Assembly (NCBI GenBank): GCA_001662425.1
Contig: BDDC01001752.1
Coordinates: forward strand, 3,632 to 20,696
From: Chlamydomonas sphaeroides
Lineage: Eukaryota > Chlorophyta > Chlorophyceae > Chlamydomonadales > Chlamydomonadaceae
Length of the DNA: 17,065 bases
Direction of reading: 5' to 3'
In this document: positions 7,801-17,065 of the stretch, one piece after another
Numbering within the stretch: position 1 is the first letter of the stretch
Layout of the letters: the number at the start of each line of letters is the position of its first letter
Notes under the pieces: generated by a model
The model's database searches: none
What the model saw: the letters and a program-made list of their open reading frames with translations, nothing else
What the model was told of the DNA's origin: nothing
Translations under genes and position numbers: made by a program

Positions 7801-10800
7801 GGCTGGCGCACCGGGCGCTCATACCCAACAGCAAGCAGCAAACGCAAGGGCCCGTGGCCCCAAAGGAAAAGGGCCGTGAAGCTCGCGCCCGCCCGCAGAG
7901 GGGCCATGCTTCCGCTGTTGCGCTTGGCCCGCATGGCACATGCGCATCTTACAGGCATGGCGCGCGCCAGACCACCGGCTTGCTTCCGCTGGTCCGCAGG
8001 CCCCTGGTGCCCGGCCTTTACACGGCCGAGACTGAGATGCACCAGCGGCTGCTGGCGGACTGGGGCTCGCGCACGGAGAACCCCTGGTAAGAGCGAGGCA
8101 GCGGGGCGCCGCGCCGCGTGCACGCACAGGGCATGCTTTTGCTGCTGACGCGTCAGTGCGGCCATTCCTTCTGGCGTTTCTAGTCTCAAGAGCCCCTGCC
8201 GGCTCGGGTCTACTGCACTCCCTTGTTCCTGCGTCCGTTTCCGCTTTACGTTGGCTGCTGGCTACTGCCGCGCCGGCATGCCCGCTGCTGCACGTATGTG
8301 TAGCAGTTGCCGTGCGGGCCATTACTCGGGGCTGGCGTGGCAGCCGCTCGGTTTGCCGGTCGGGGCAACGATAGGTGCCGAGGGAGGGGGGCTGTGTGCT
8401 GGGATGGGGCCACCACATAGACCCACGCCATTGCTCCACATGCGTGCGTGGCACCCTGCCGTCCGCAGGGAGGCCAACCTGTTCTACATGCCCACCTACA
8501 CCATGACGGCTGTAGGTGCGTAGATAGGCCAATAACCAAAGTGCGCGCAACCCTTGCGCACCTGGCGTAGCTACCGGCCCCCAACGCGGACCGGCAGTGA
8601 CGTGGCCAGCGGCGTCGAGCGAGGCAAGGCTTCCAATGATGAACTAGCGTGGAAGCCAGGCCGTGCGTGGCAGGAGGCCTCTGACAACCAAACGAGGCTT
8701 GCGGCGCGGTCCCTAGATGGCCCACCCCCGGCGCACACGCATGGCCCGGCATGCCACATTGGCGCTTGGCCGGTTGCCCAGCAGTTGGCCTTACCTGGCT
8801 CGCCCCTGCCTTCGTTCCTTCCACCACGCACGCCCCATGGCCACTCGACGCCAGGTGCCTCGTGCGTCGTCACGCCAGCGGCTCGTTGGATGATCAAAGC
8901 CCTTCCGATTCCGCGCGCCCTTGACTGGTTTTTGGCCAGGCAATATCGGGCAACCGGGCCGCCGCATTGCGCAGATCGCCCGATACGTCCGCAACAACTA
9001 CCCGTGGTGGAATCTAACGGTGCGGGCGGCGTGTGTGCGTGATGCTATGCTGTCCGGAAGTCAGGCCGTCTGTACGCTGCATGTCTGTATAGGCGCGTGT
9101 TGCGCATGACCACCGCATCGATCCCAAGCAAGCCATCCACCCCATTGCATATGATGATCTTTCTGGCCTCCCGCAGGGCGGTCGCAACCATTTTGTGTTG
9201 GCCACAAACGACAGAGGGACGTGTGACGCGTACCGCTACGGGCCTGACGCGATGCATCCCATCAAGGTACCACACGCATCCCCGCACCCTTTTAACTTCT
9301 GCCGGCCTTCCTCTGCTTTCAGCACTCCCCAATCACCGAAAGGAGAGGCAACGCAACATTGTTGATATAATATTGGCGTTGCTCTTGTTCGTTACGCGGT
9401 CCGGCATAAGGCCACGCGCCGTGCCCCGTGCGTGCCCTGCTGCCGCCCACCAGCTCGTCCATTTCGGGCAGTGGGCCAGCCTCGTCCACAACAAACAAAA
9501 CAACACGTCGCACCAAGGAACTTCCACTTTCAACCCCACGGCGGTGCGGAGTAGTGCGTGCGGGTCGTTCTGGACCCCGGCTATAGCCACGGAGGGCCAG
9601 CTTCGTTGCAGCGAGGCACGCAGCGCCCTGCTGAACGAATCGGCACGCGGCGCCAGCCCCAGCTCCCCCGCATCTCCCCGCCGTCCGGCCCCCAGGACCC
9701 TGCCGTTGTGGCCGCCGCCGCAGAGTGGGCGCGCCTACAGCAGCACCCCGAGCGGCCCCGCTTCCCCGGCTTCCCGCCGTACGACCTGTTCTCACTCACA
9801 GAGGAGCACGAGCCCTGCTTCCGGTGCGGCTATCTTGAGGCCGGGCGTGGGCGCGCCGCGGCTCAGGAGCCAGCGGGCTCCCAGCCGGCGCGCTCGCACG
9901 TGCTACACGGCACTGCGGCGCTGCGGCTCAGGCTTTGTAAATCCTTAGACGTAGCCAGAGGGCAGCAGGATAGCATCGGACACACGAGCCGCGACGGCGC
10001 TGGGGCAGCACACCCCGCTCGGCCGCCCCCGCAGCAGGAGCCATCCAGCAGCAGGTCATGCCGGGTGGAGGGGCTCTGACCATCCCCGGTGTTCCCCACG
10101 CACCTGCCGCACCTGCCGCCCTGGCCGTGCCACGCAGACCTGAGGAAGATGTGGTCTTCCCTCCCATGGACGACACATTGTCAAGCGTTTACCAGGCTTA
10201 TACCTTTTCGGCCGACGGCACCCCCGCGTTTCGTCGCGACGTCCAGCGAGACCTGCTGTTTTTCTTCAACGGCGACGTCCGGTGCGAGGGGCGGGCATCG
10301 TGCGTGGAGCGAGGGGCACACATAAACGCAGTCACGCGTAGGGGCACGGGAACTGGCGTCGCAGCCCCATGTACGCATCCGGCAACGTGCAAGGCCGGGG
10401 TAGGCTGCCGATCGCCAATCGATGGGATAACTAACCTGAATCCCAAGAGCGTGGCGCGCACCGGCGTACGTCTCGCATCCATCCGTTGAGCACACGAGAG
10501 TACCTGGCGGGTGCCTGCGGCTTCCCACGTGCCCATGTGACATACCGGTATATGTCTGGCCGCTGTGTTAACGCAGGCCGTACATGTCGTACAGCTCTGG
10601 CGTACGTCAGGGCCTGATGGCTTTGTACGGCAACAGCACGAGGCCCGACGTACACATTAACAAAGGTGATGCGCGCGGCGTGTCTGTCTGGGTCCTGCGC
10701 GCCGCCGCTGTGCGTGGTTGGATGGGGCCATGGTTCAGGCAGACAGACGGAGGCGGCTTGCTACTGCGCTTGCCGGGACGTGGGCGCAGCAGCACGTCCG

Positions 10801-13060
10801 CTAGAGGCGCGCCAGCCCTGGGATACGGCTACGTATCCAGAGCTCCCCCCTCCAAACGTGGACTAGCTGGGAGTTGATGAGCAAGGTAGCGGCTGCGCTG
10901 CAGGGCGCTCGGCAGCGAGGGTCAAGCGCGCTGCCCGCCAGTATGCACTGCTGCCGGCGGCCAGCGCGCAAGCTCGCGAGCGATCGCTGTGCGCTGGGCC
11001 CTGCTGGCGGCCGTCGACGGGACCGCACCCCAACGGACATGCTGTGGCCGTGCACGACCTACCGAGCAGGGCGTGCGTGCGTGCGTTTCTGCTCGCTCGT
11101 CGCAGGCGGGGACAACCGCAAGATGATGCTGCGGTCGCGCTTCTGCTTTGCGCCCACCGGCTACGGCTGGACGCTGCGGCCCAGCGAGGCGGTGCAGGCC
11201 GGCTGCATCCCGGTGAGTGCCGTACATACCTGTCGTACACCAACCTAAGCTGACAAGCGCCCAACCTTGCCGGCGCCGGCAGGGGATTGGGGACGTAGGG
11301 AAACGCTGTCCTTGCTTGCCGCGGCGGCAAGCGGGGTATGCGCACACACGCATGCAGACAGCTTGCGTGCTGTGGCCCCTGACGGGTGGCGCACTGGGCT
11401 GCGCAATTACCAGTAACGATAATGCTACGCTGGGTTTTACCCCAGCATGTATGTGCTAAGTTGGCGGGTGGGTGAGGTCAGCAAGCCCCCCATGACCGGC
11501 CATCGCTGCGCTGCTGGAACAGGTCTTCACACAAGACCGAGTGTATACGGTGAGGACCACGTGGCTGCTGGCGCACGGCCGTTGCGGTGCTGCGATCCTG
11601 CGAAGGAAATGGACAGGGTTGCATACGATGACACGGGTTTCAAGCCGGGATGGGACGGGGTACAGGGGTGGCGCCCCAGCCCCGCGCGCGCTCCGTCCTT
11701 GGAGGGGCCCTGTCGGCGACCCGCTGCGACCCCTGCAAGGCCTCAACACGCGAGCGCCGCAACCCATTCGGCTCCCTCTCGCCGTTGCCGTGGGCGTGCA
11801 CGCACCAAGCCCCTGCGTGCTTCACTCTCGGCTAGCACAGCCAGCTAGCGGCGGCTATCGCGATCTCGGACACGCACCTTGGCTATGGCACGCACCGAGG
11901 CGGGGCCATCAGCAGGCTTGGCCTGCGTGGGAGGGGAGATGGGGGCAACGTTCGAGGGTGCACGTCGGGCCTGCCGGGCCCTCACCGTGACCTTGGCGTA
12001 CTGCACGGCAAGCAGGGCCCCAGCAGCTGGACCTGGGCCGATACGGTACCTTGCCGTACTCTGCCTGCAGACGCTGTGGGACGTGCTGCCGTATGAGAGC
12101 TTCTCCGTGATTGTGTCGCGACACAACCTGCACCTGCTGCTCGACGTGCTTGAGGTACGGACTGCTGAGCAGGCTGGTGTACGGTACCGTCTTGTGCGGA
12201 CAGGCACAGGACAGGCATTTTTTGGAATAAGTCTGAATTGGGATACACCTGACTCTCCGACGTTAGGGGTAAGAGAGGCGCAACAGGACAGGCAGGATAG
12301 GGCCCACCCGCCCACACCGCCCGTCTCCTTCCCCGGCCCACGGATCGGCGGGTCTCACGCCCTGCTGTCCATCCAAACTCCCGTCGCACCGCCCGCAACG
12401 TGCCGTGCTGCTCCCTGCCCCGTATCGGCGCTCCCAACGCCCCCGCGCCCCGCCGCCCCCGCCGCCCACAGAAACTCACGCCCGAGGAGGTGGCCCGGCT
12501 ACAGGACGGCCTCGCCCAGGTCGTCAGGTGGGTCGCTATCGGAGGATTGCACAGCCGCGCATGTTGCTGCGTGAGGGCACTCATTGTAAAACCAGCGTGG
12601 AAGTCGGAAGATGCGCGGGGCCGGCAGCGCGCGGCGGCCAGGGGGCTACCGCCTGGCGGCGGACACTCTCGTGCTGCAGGGGCGACCGCACATTGCGGCA
12701 AAGGCTTGCCATGGGCCCGGCGAGTTGCGGTAGCAACGAGTGTAGCGATTACCTGCCGCCTCAGTGGCTACCGTAGCGCCGAGCGCTGCCACTTGTGTGT
12801 GGGTTGCGCCGCGGCGCACGCGGAGGCAGGAGGGCCGGCTAGAATCGCACTGCTTCGCTTGTACCGCGCCGGCTTGGCTCGGAAGGGCTCGTACAGCACG
12901 GATCACTCACCCAGAGCCCCTGCATTTGTCTCACTCGTGCAGGGCCTTTGTCTGGCGAGGCGACAGCCTCGTACCGGGCCTGTCGTACAACTACACTATG
13001 CTGTCACTGCACCGCAAGCTGCTCAACATGTGGAAGTTGGTGTTCAGGCACCACCGGTGA
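4670..13060 (+). CDS. EGF-module exostosin-like glycosyltransferase (GT47), 20 exons, complete
   Basis: Predicted inverting GT47 glycosyltransferase, about 659 aa, in the Golgi/secretory lumen; donor sugar and acceptor are unknown. Exons: 4670-4847, 5343-5401, 5902-5960, 6509-6632, 6821-6933, 7222-7433, 7636-7723, 8000-8086, 8469-8515, 8940-9019, 9177-9266, 9454-9543, 9696-9823, 10138-10281, 10577-10665, 11106-11212, 11523-11549, 12071-12154, 12472-12527, 12943-13060. All phases agree. Order: hydrophobic N-terminus (1-28), cysteine module (35-71), EGF-like repeats (175-204, 213-239), exostosin domain (about 257-630) with FYVYDLP, GRNHFV, CFRPEEDVVFPP and RFCFAPTGYGW...EAVQAGCIP. N-glycosylation sequons include N347, N395, N396, N519 and N637. 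The start is the first ATG of the signal-peptide frame; the next codon is also ATG. Exon 4 could end at 6617 (phase kept, 5 aa shorter). Exon 13 start is chosen for its strong acceptor. Introns over 300 bp hold nothing I can name. Confidence 0.9.
7222..7433 (+). other. exon 6: two tandem EGF-like repeats
   Basis: With the last codons of exon 5 this exon builds CKDRCNDRGGC...RCQC...YKGEAC (residues 175-204) and then CPNHCSGRGTC...WCHC...YWGLGC (213-239). Six cysteines per repeat follow the EGF spacing. Both carry the N-D/S-R-G-G/T-C signature seen in EGF repeats of algal and animal extracellular proteins. Such modules usually mediate protein binding or fold spacing; no calcium-binding signature is evident. 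Confidence 0.85.
7636..12527 (+). other. exons 7-19: exostosin (GT47) catalytic domain
   Basis: The domain opens with LRFYVYDLPERV at residue 257 and runs through NLFYMPTYT, a GxxHF motif (GGRNHFVLATND, 350-361), HPIKLVHFG (376-384), PEEDVVFPPMDD (453-464) and the C-terminal nucleotide-sugar-binding motif (540-565). It ends with VLPYESFSV and a helix-rich tail. Between LVHFG and CFRPEED lies a segment of about 65 residues containing an Ala/Pro/Arg-rich stretch, longer than I would expect in plant homologues. Confidence 0.85.
11523..11549 (+). other. exon 17: 27-nt microexon in the catalytic core
   Basis: Nine codons (VFTQDRVYT) join AGCIP of exon 16 to TLWDVLPYESF of exon 18 in phase 0. This matches the family pattern in which the ...GCIP motif is followed by V-I/F-x-Q-D and then a DVLPYE segment. 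The acceptor is GGAACAG and the donor GTGAGG. Skipping the exon keeps frame but removes residues near the donor-sugar site. Confidence 0.82.
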
Positions 13061-13638
13061 CAATCCTGGGCACTGCAATGTGCAAGACAGACGTGACGGG
13101 GGCGGGTGAGGATGGTGTTGCGCGATGACCGGAGCTGGCCGCGTCAGCTGTTTGCGCGGGTGCGCGTCCATGGACGCATGCCAGATGGCCGCTTGGTGGC
13201 AGGTGCCATCTTGCGCTGCGCTAGTGCGGGTCGAGACGTATGTTTGAGGGGGTGGGTTTGAGTTGCGGGCCTGACAGAGTGGTGCAAGCGCCGTACCATT
13301 GGCAAATGCCGACAGACCGTGCCACGCGGCTTTCGGGACAACCAAGCCAAGACCCCCCCTTCTCCCCCGCCCCCGGCCCCGCCCGCCTGGCCCGAGTCCC
13401 ACATAGCTGACAGATAGGCCCGCCGTGGTCTGTAGACAAGCTGCGAGAGCGCGCTGCCGCAATGAGAAGGGCGTAAACTCATTGACCTTCGTGTACAGCC
13501 ACAGTTAGGCGTTGGCGGGTAGCCGTTTGCCTCGTCAGTCTTTGTGTCGCGCATAGCTCCTGCACAAACAGTCTACAAACGGCATCTATACCGGCGGCGT
13601 CACCGTTGCACCGGCACGAATCCTGCAATTGAGTGCCG
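13061..13638 (+). other. spacer: 3' end of the GT47 gene and promoter of the oxidoreductase gene
   Basis: This 578-bp spacer separates two genes in the same direction. I find no TGTAA, the usual poly(A) signal of volvocine algae, anywhere in it, so the 3' end of the first transcript cannot be placed. A C-rich tract at about 13352-13395 could form a G-quadruplex on the minus strand. CTATACCGG at about 13586, roughly 50 bp before the start codon, is a weak TATA-like candidate. Confidence 0.4.
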
Positions 13639-16600
13639 ATGAGGGCCCTAGTTTGCGAGAAGCTGGGCGATGCCCGCCAGCCCCTAGGAACAGGCGTGCT
13701 AGCTCTGAATGAAAACTTTGCCGAGCCAAAGCTGGCGAAAGGCTGTGTAAGAATTCAGGTCGTCAGCGCGTCGCTGAATTTCCCCGATGCCCTTCAGATA
13801 AAGGTAAAGGCATCCATGGCGCGCTTAGAAGCCAGTTAGAGGCTGCTGCGTTCCCAATGCCGTGCTCATCCTTCCCTATGCTCGCCATCCCCAGGGCGAG
13901 TATCAAGACAGACCCAAGCTTCCCTTCATTCCCGGCTCCGAGGTGGCAGGCGTCGTGACGGAGGTCGGCGAAGGCGTCAAGTCCCTGCGCGTTGGCGACA
14001 AGGCAAGGAGGGCGTCGCCGTGCCTACTAGTCCCCCCTGCCATGGAGGGCATGCCCTGCGGCAGCCGGGCTTGACCCGGGCAAAGCGCCACGGTCGCGCC
14101 GTGCCCCGAACCCACTCACCCGCATTGCACGACCCAGAAAATCCTGCGTCTCCGCGCTCACGCCCGCGCGCAGGTGTGTGCGGTCAAGCAGGGCGGCGCC
14201 TTCGCGGAGCAGGTCGTCGCGCCCGCAGCGGCGGTGTGGAAGGTGCCAGGTGAGCGCCCAAGCGCCCGCACCTCCGCAGCCTTCACCGCCACGCCGAGCA
14301 TCCCTCACCTCAGACAACAGCAGCCTCCGACCTACTCTACGTGGACGGCCCGGCTTGCAGCGGCTGACGTCGTACCGTACCAGTTTCCGGGCCCGGGGTT
14401 GTGTGGGCTGCGTGCCGGCTCGGCACGCGGGCGCGCGCGCAGCCATGCTTGTCCAGCCACCGCCTGCCTATGCCAGAGCGTGGATGCCGGTCAGAGCCGC
14501 ACCCTTCGCCCCCCAAACGCTCCCGCCCTGCACCCAGACGGCGTGCCTCTGGACGCCGCCGCCGCCATCCCCGTCGTGTACGGCACAGCTGACGTGGCGC
14601 TGCGGCACCGGGCGCAGCTGCAGGCGGGTGAGAAGTCGGGGGAAATGCCGGGAGGTGCGGGGGCGCTCGCTTGCGTGTGTGTGCCACATGGTGTCATTCC
14701 TTGCTACTCGCGCCATCTAAGCATCCCTGCATTGCGCCCCCTTCCTCTCCCTGCCACCCGCCCAACCCCGCCCCCCACCCAGGCCAGACGGTGCTGGTGC
14801 TGGGCGCGGCGGGCGGCGTGGGGCTGGCGGCGCTGCAGCTGGCCAAGCTGGCGGGGGCGCGGGTGGTGGCGGCGGCGGCGGGCGCGGCCAAGGCCGACTT
14901 CCTGCGCGCGCAGGCGAGTGCTGCTTGGGGTAAAGGGCGGGGGGGCCTGGCCGGGGGCCCACGGGCTGGGTGGGGCAGGCGGGCTGGAGCAGCCGAGGTG
15001 GCTTCCTGGGGGTGTTATCCCCCTTTGGGGTGTCGGGGTGTCTGAGAAGGGGCCGCGGAAGGGCCGTGCAACGCGGCTGGGCCGGCGGGGCGCGCCAGCG
15101 ATTGCTGTCATCAGGGTCGTCACATAGCCCCCATGGCGGAAGGGCCGGGGTGGGGGAGGCGGGAAGCGAGGGAGGTCAGGGAGGGTTGGGGAGGAGGGAG
15201 GTATCGACACCCCGCACAGTGCGCCGCCCCAGCTCACGTGCCGCCGCCCGGCCCCTCCCCTTCCCCACTTCGTCCCCGCTTCCTCCTCTATCCCCGCCAT
15301 TCCCAGGGCGCCGACGCCGTGGTGGACACGGACGCGGTGGCGGCGGCAGGGCAGCCCTTGCACGCCGCCATAAAGGCCGCCGCGCCCAAGGGTAGGCCTG
15401 CGTGGCAGCACGAGCCCAGCCGTGGCAGCACGCCCCCTGCCCCCCTGGTCCGGCAGCGCGGCGGGGGGCGGCAGCTGCAGCCCCATCGCACCCTTGGGAG
15501 CATCTGATAGCACCACCCACTCTGCTGCCCCTCCCGGCGAGCCCGCGCGTTGGAGCAGCGCGCCGCCACCTTCCTCCCGCCGCCACCTTCCTCCAACCGC
15601 CACCTTCCTTCCTCCCGCGCTCCATTTCCCGAGCCGGACCTTGGATCCATGGCAATACGAAGGGATCTGCAACGAGAACGGTGTCCGCCTTGTCGTCCCA
15701 AACCCAAGGACGGCGCCATGTCCTGTCCTCTTCGCCTAGCGGGCTTGAGCCAGCGCGCTGACCATGCACTCAACGCACACCCCTCCTCCTGCCCCGCCCC
15801 AGGCGTCAACGTGGTGTTTGACCCGGTGGGCGGGCGGCAGCTGTTCGATGCGCTAAAGACGGTGGCCTGGGGAGCGCACTACCTGGTCATTGGCTTTGCC
15901 AGCGGCGACATACCCAAGGTGCGTGCCCCTGGCCCCTGAACTTCTTGCGACATGTGCTGCACGCTAGGTGGGTACGCCCCTAAGGCGGGTGCAGCGATGC
16001 GTAGACGCGGAGGGCCCACGCAGGGACACCTGCAGCGGGCGGCATACCCCAGGTCCGGGGCTGGGTCAGGGGCTGGGTTGGGCATCGTAGGCGGCCACGA
16101 GGGGGCTGTAGGCTGCGCGAGGGGGCGCGAGGGGCCACGAGGGGCTGGAGGGCGGGCGGACGAGTCGGGGGAGGCGTGCGGGGAAGGCGCCAAGGCGGGG
16201 CGCCAAGGCTTGGCACCGGCATCCCCCCACCCGCGCGTCCCGTGGTCCCGGGGCCCCTCTCCCTCTTCGCTCTTCGCCATGGGCCGCACCTTGGTTCCGA
16301 TCCTGGCCCGGCCCACTACCCTGCTCCCCCTGCTCCCCCTCCCCCCATCAGGTGCCCGCCAACCTGCTGCTGGTGAAGAACACCACTCTGCACGGCGTGT
16401 TCTGGGGCTCCTACATGACCCACCGGCCCAACATGCTGGCCGACAGCATGGCTCAGGTGCTGGACTGGTTCCGCCAGGGCAGGCTGGCGGTGGCGGTGCA
16501 CGAGAGGTGCGCGGTGGGGGGAGGGTTTGGGGTTGTGGGGTGGGATGGGGTGGGGTGGGGTGGGGGGCCAGGCCAGGAGATGGGAGAAGGAGAGGAGGGG

Positions 16601-17065
16601 CTGGTGGCCTGGGCTGGTTCCACCGGGCGGGTAGTTGGTGCAGGTGTACGAGCGGTGAGCCGGATGTGGGGAGAACGGGCGTGGTGGAGGAGGGGCTGGG
16701 GGATGGCTAAGGCCGTGAAGAGGAAGGGAGGGGGAGGGCGGCATTTACCAGAGGCGAAGCGCGGCGGGGTGGGGAGTAGGAGCGGGGGATAGGGAAGGGT
16801 TCAAGGAAGACAGGGGGAAGGCCGAGGCGAGGGGCGCTGCTGCCTGGTCCTGCCGCCGCCTGGCCGCTGCCTTTGTGTGGCCCGTGCTGGCGGCTGCCCG
16901 GGGGCCTGGGGCCGCCTCAGGCCGGGAGCGGGGGGCGCTGCTGCCTGCAGCCCGTGCGGCCGCCGCCGGGCCCCCATGGCTTGCGCCTGCTGACCCCTCA
17001 GGACGTAACCGGGCGCCCATGGCTGGCGCCTGCCGGGACGCCGCCGGCCGAGCGCCCCCGCCCCC
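13639..17065 (+). CDS. NADPH:quinone oxidoreductase-like protein (MDR family), 3' end beyond window
   Basis: Zinc-free medium-chain reductase of the quinone oxidoreductase type, likely NAD(P)H-dependent reduction of quinones or enones; the substrate is not deducible. Exons: 13639-13803, 13895-14002, 14174-14249, 14538-14627, 14783-14913, 15307-15391, 15803-15918, 16352-16506, giving 308 residues plus two bases. All phases agree. Start MRALVCEKLG; catalytic-domain motif LPFIPGSEVAGVV at 64-76; NADPH-binding glycine motif GAAGGVG at 154-160; FDPVGG and a family-typical C-terminal segment PANLLLVKNTTLHGVFWGSYM. The zinc-binding Cys lobe of alcohol dehydrogenases is absent. Typical family length is about 325-340 aa, so only a short C-terminal exon should be missing; nothing fitting is visible after 16507. 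No transit peptide is obvious, so a cytosolic location is likely. Introns 2 and 5 appear to use GC donors. Confidence 0.9.
14003..14173 (+). other. GC-AG intron (intron 2 of the oxidoreductase gene)
   Basis: Exon 2 ends VGDK with AAG|GCAAGG and no GT is available that keeps the frame. The acceptor CGCGCAG precedes VCAVKQGGAF in phase 0, giving the family-typical K-V-C-A segment. The otherwise strong consensus around the donor (AAG|GCAAG) is typical of real GC-AG introns. Confidence 0.75.
14914..15306 (+). other. GC-AG intron (intron 5 of the oxidoreductase gene)
   Basis: Exon 5 ends DFLRAQ with CAG|GCGAGT; the acceptor TTCCCAG leads into GADAVVDT in phase 0, matching the usual L-G-A-D-x-V-x-D pattern of the family. 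The nearest GT, four bases downstream, would break the frame. Confidence 0.75.
15563..15611. repeat. 17-bp-spaced pyrimidine-rich tandem repeat in intron 6
   Basis: CCGCCACCTTCCTCC occurs at 15563 and 15580 and, with one change, at 15597. It lies inside the 411-bp intron 6 of the oxidoreductase gene and adds to the pyrimidine-rich character of that intron. Confidence 0.7.
16514..16567 (+). repeat. G-rich tract with quadruplex potential in the last visible intron
   Basis: Many runs of three to six G are spaced by one to four bases (GGGTTTGGGG, GTGGGGTGGG, TGGGG repeated). The run lies on the coding strand just after the exon 8 donor, so it would also be in the pre-mRNA. The rest of the intron to the window edge is G-rich without a recognisable feature. 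Confidence 0.6.

Noticed and set aside
9544..9557. Apparent 14-nt insertion causing a frameshift between two open frames in the GT47 gene
   Set aside because: A normal intron (9544-9695) with a GTGCGG donor and a strong pyrimidine-rich acceptor joins the frames in phase, so no mutation is needed.
14704..15672. Long minus-strand frame of over 300 codons opposite the oxidoreductase gene
   Set aside because: It is a stop-poor shadow of GC-rich exons and introns; the plus-strand exons carry clear family motifs.
16993..17065. Last exon of the oxidoreductase starting after CCCCTCAG at about 16993-17000
   Set aside because: In the required phase it gives Arg-Thr then a stop (ACG TAA), and lacks the expected C-terminal family segment; the real exon is more likely beyond the window.
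1..17065. CRISPR array, bacterial operon or phage-type defence system
   Set aside because: The window is intron-rich eukaryotic nuclear DNA; no spaced direct-repeat array, Shine-Dalgarno sites or operon-like packing is present.

Overview
This window looks like nuclear DNA of a green alga, probably volvocine (Chlamydomonas/Volvox-like). The DNA is GC-rich. Genes are cut into many short exons by introns of about 90-550 bp. Splice donors are mostly of the GTGCG/GTGAG/GTACG kind and acceptors are pyrimidine-rich with CAG. Small inverted-repeat transposons sit between genes. I cannot name the species. All gene models are hand-built from splice signals, phase continuity and protein-family motifs; no search was run.

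Layout. (1) Positions 1 to about 930: a minus-strand, unrecognised gene or 3' part of one. Two exons join in phase across a 105-bp intron and end in a basic stretch followed by a hydrophobic segment. (2) About 930-4520: gene-poor, repeat-rich DNA. It holds a well-bounded 214-bp hAT-type MITE (15-bp terminal inverted repeats, perfect 8-bp target duplication), tRNA-like/pol III-box fragments, a partial tandem repeat with a 205-bp period, a 12-bp minisatellite, a compact palindromic element with interleaved inverted repeats, and a 418-bp foldback element that ends about 150 bp upstream of the next gene. (3) 4670-13060, plus strand: a complete 20-exon gene for a secreted or Golgi-lumen exostosin-like (GT47) glycosyltransferase of about 659 aa with EGF-like cysteine modules ahead of the catalytic domain. 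All 19 introns keep phase. (4) 13061-13638: the spacer between the two plus-strand genes. (5) 13639 to beyond the right edge, plus strand: eight exons (308 residues) of an NADPH:quinone oxidoreductase-like MDR-family protein with two probable GC-AG introns. Its last exon or exons lie outside the window.

The two recognised genes have no evident functional link: one modifies glycans in the secretory pathway, the other is a soluble oxidoreductase. I found no convincing new multi-gene system. The most notable items are the foldback element at the glycosyltransferase promoter, the interleaved-palindrome element, the hAT MITE, the unidentified minus-strand gene, the 27-nt microexon in the catalytic core and the paired GC-AG introns.
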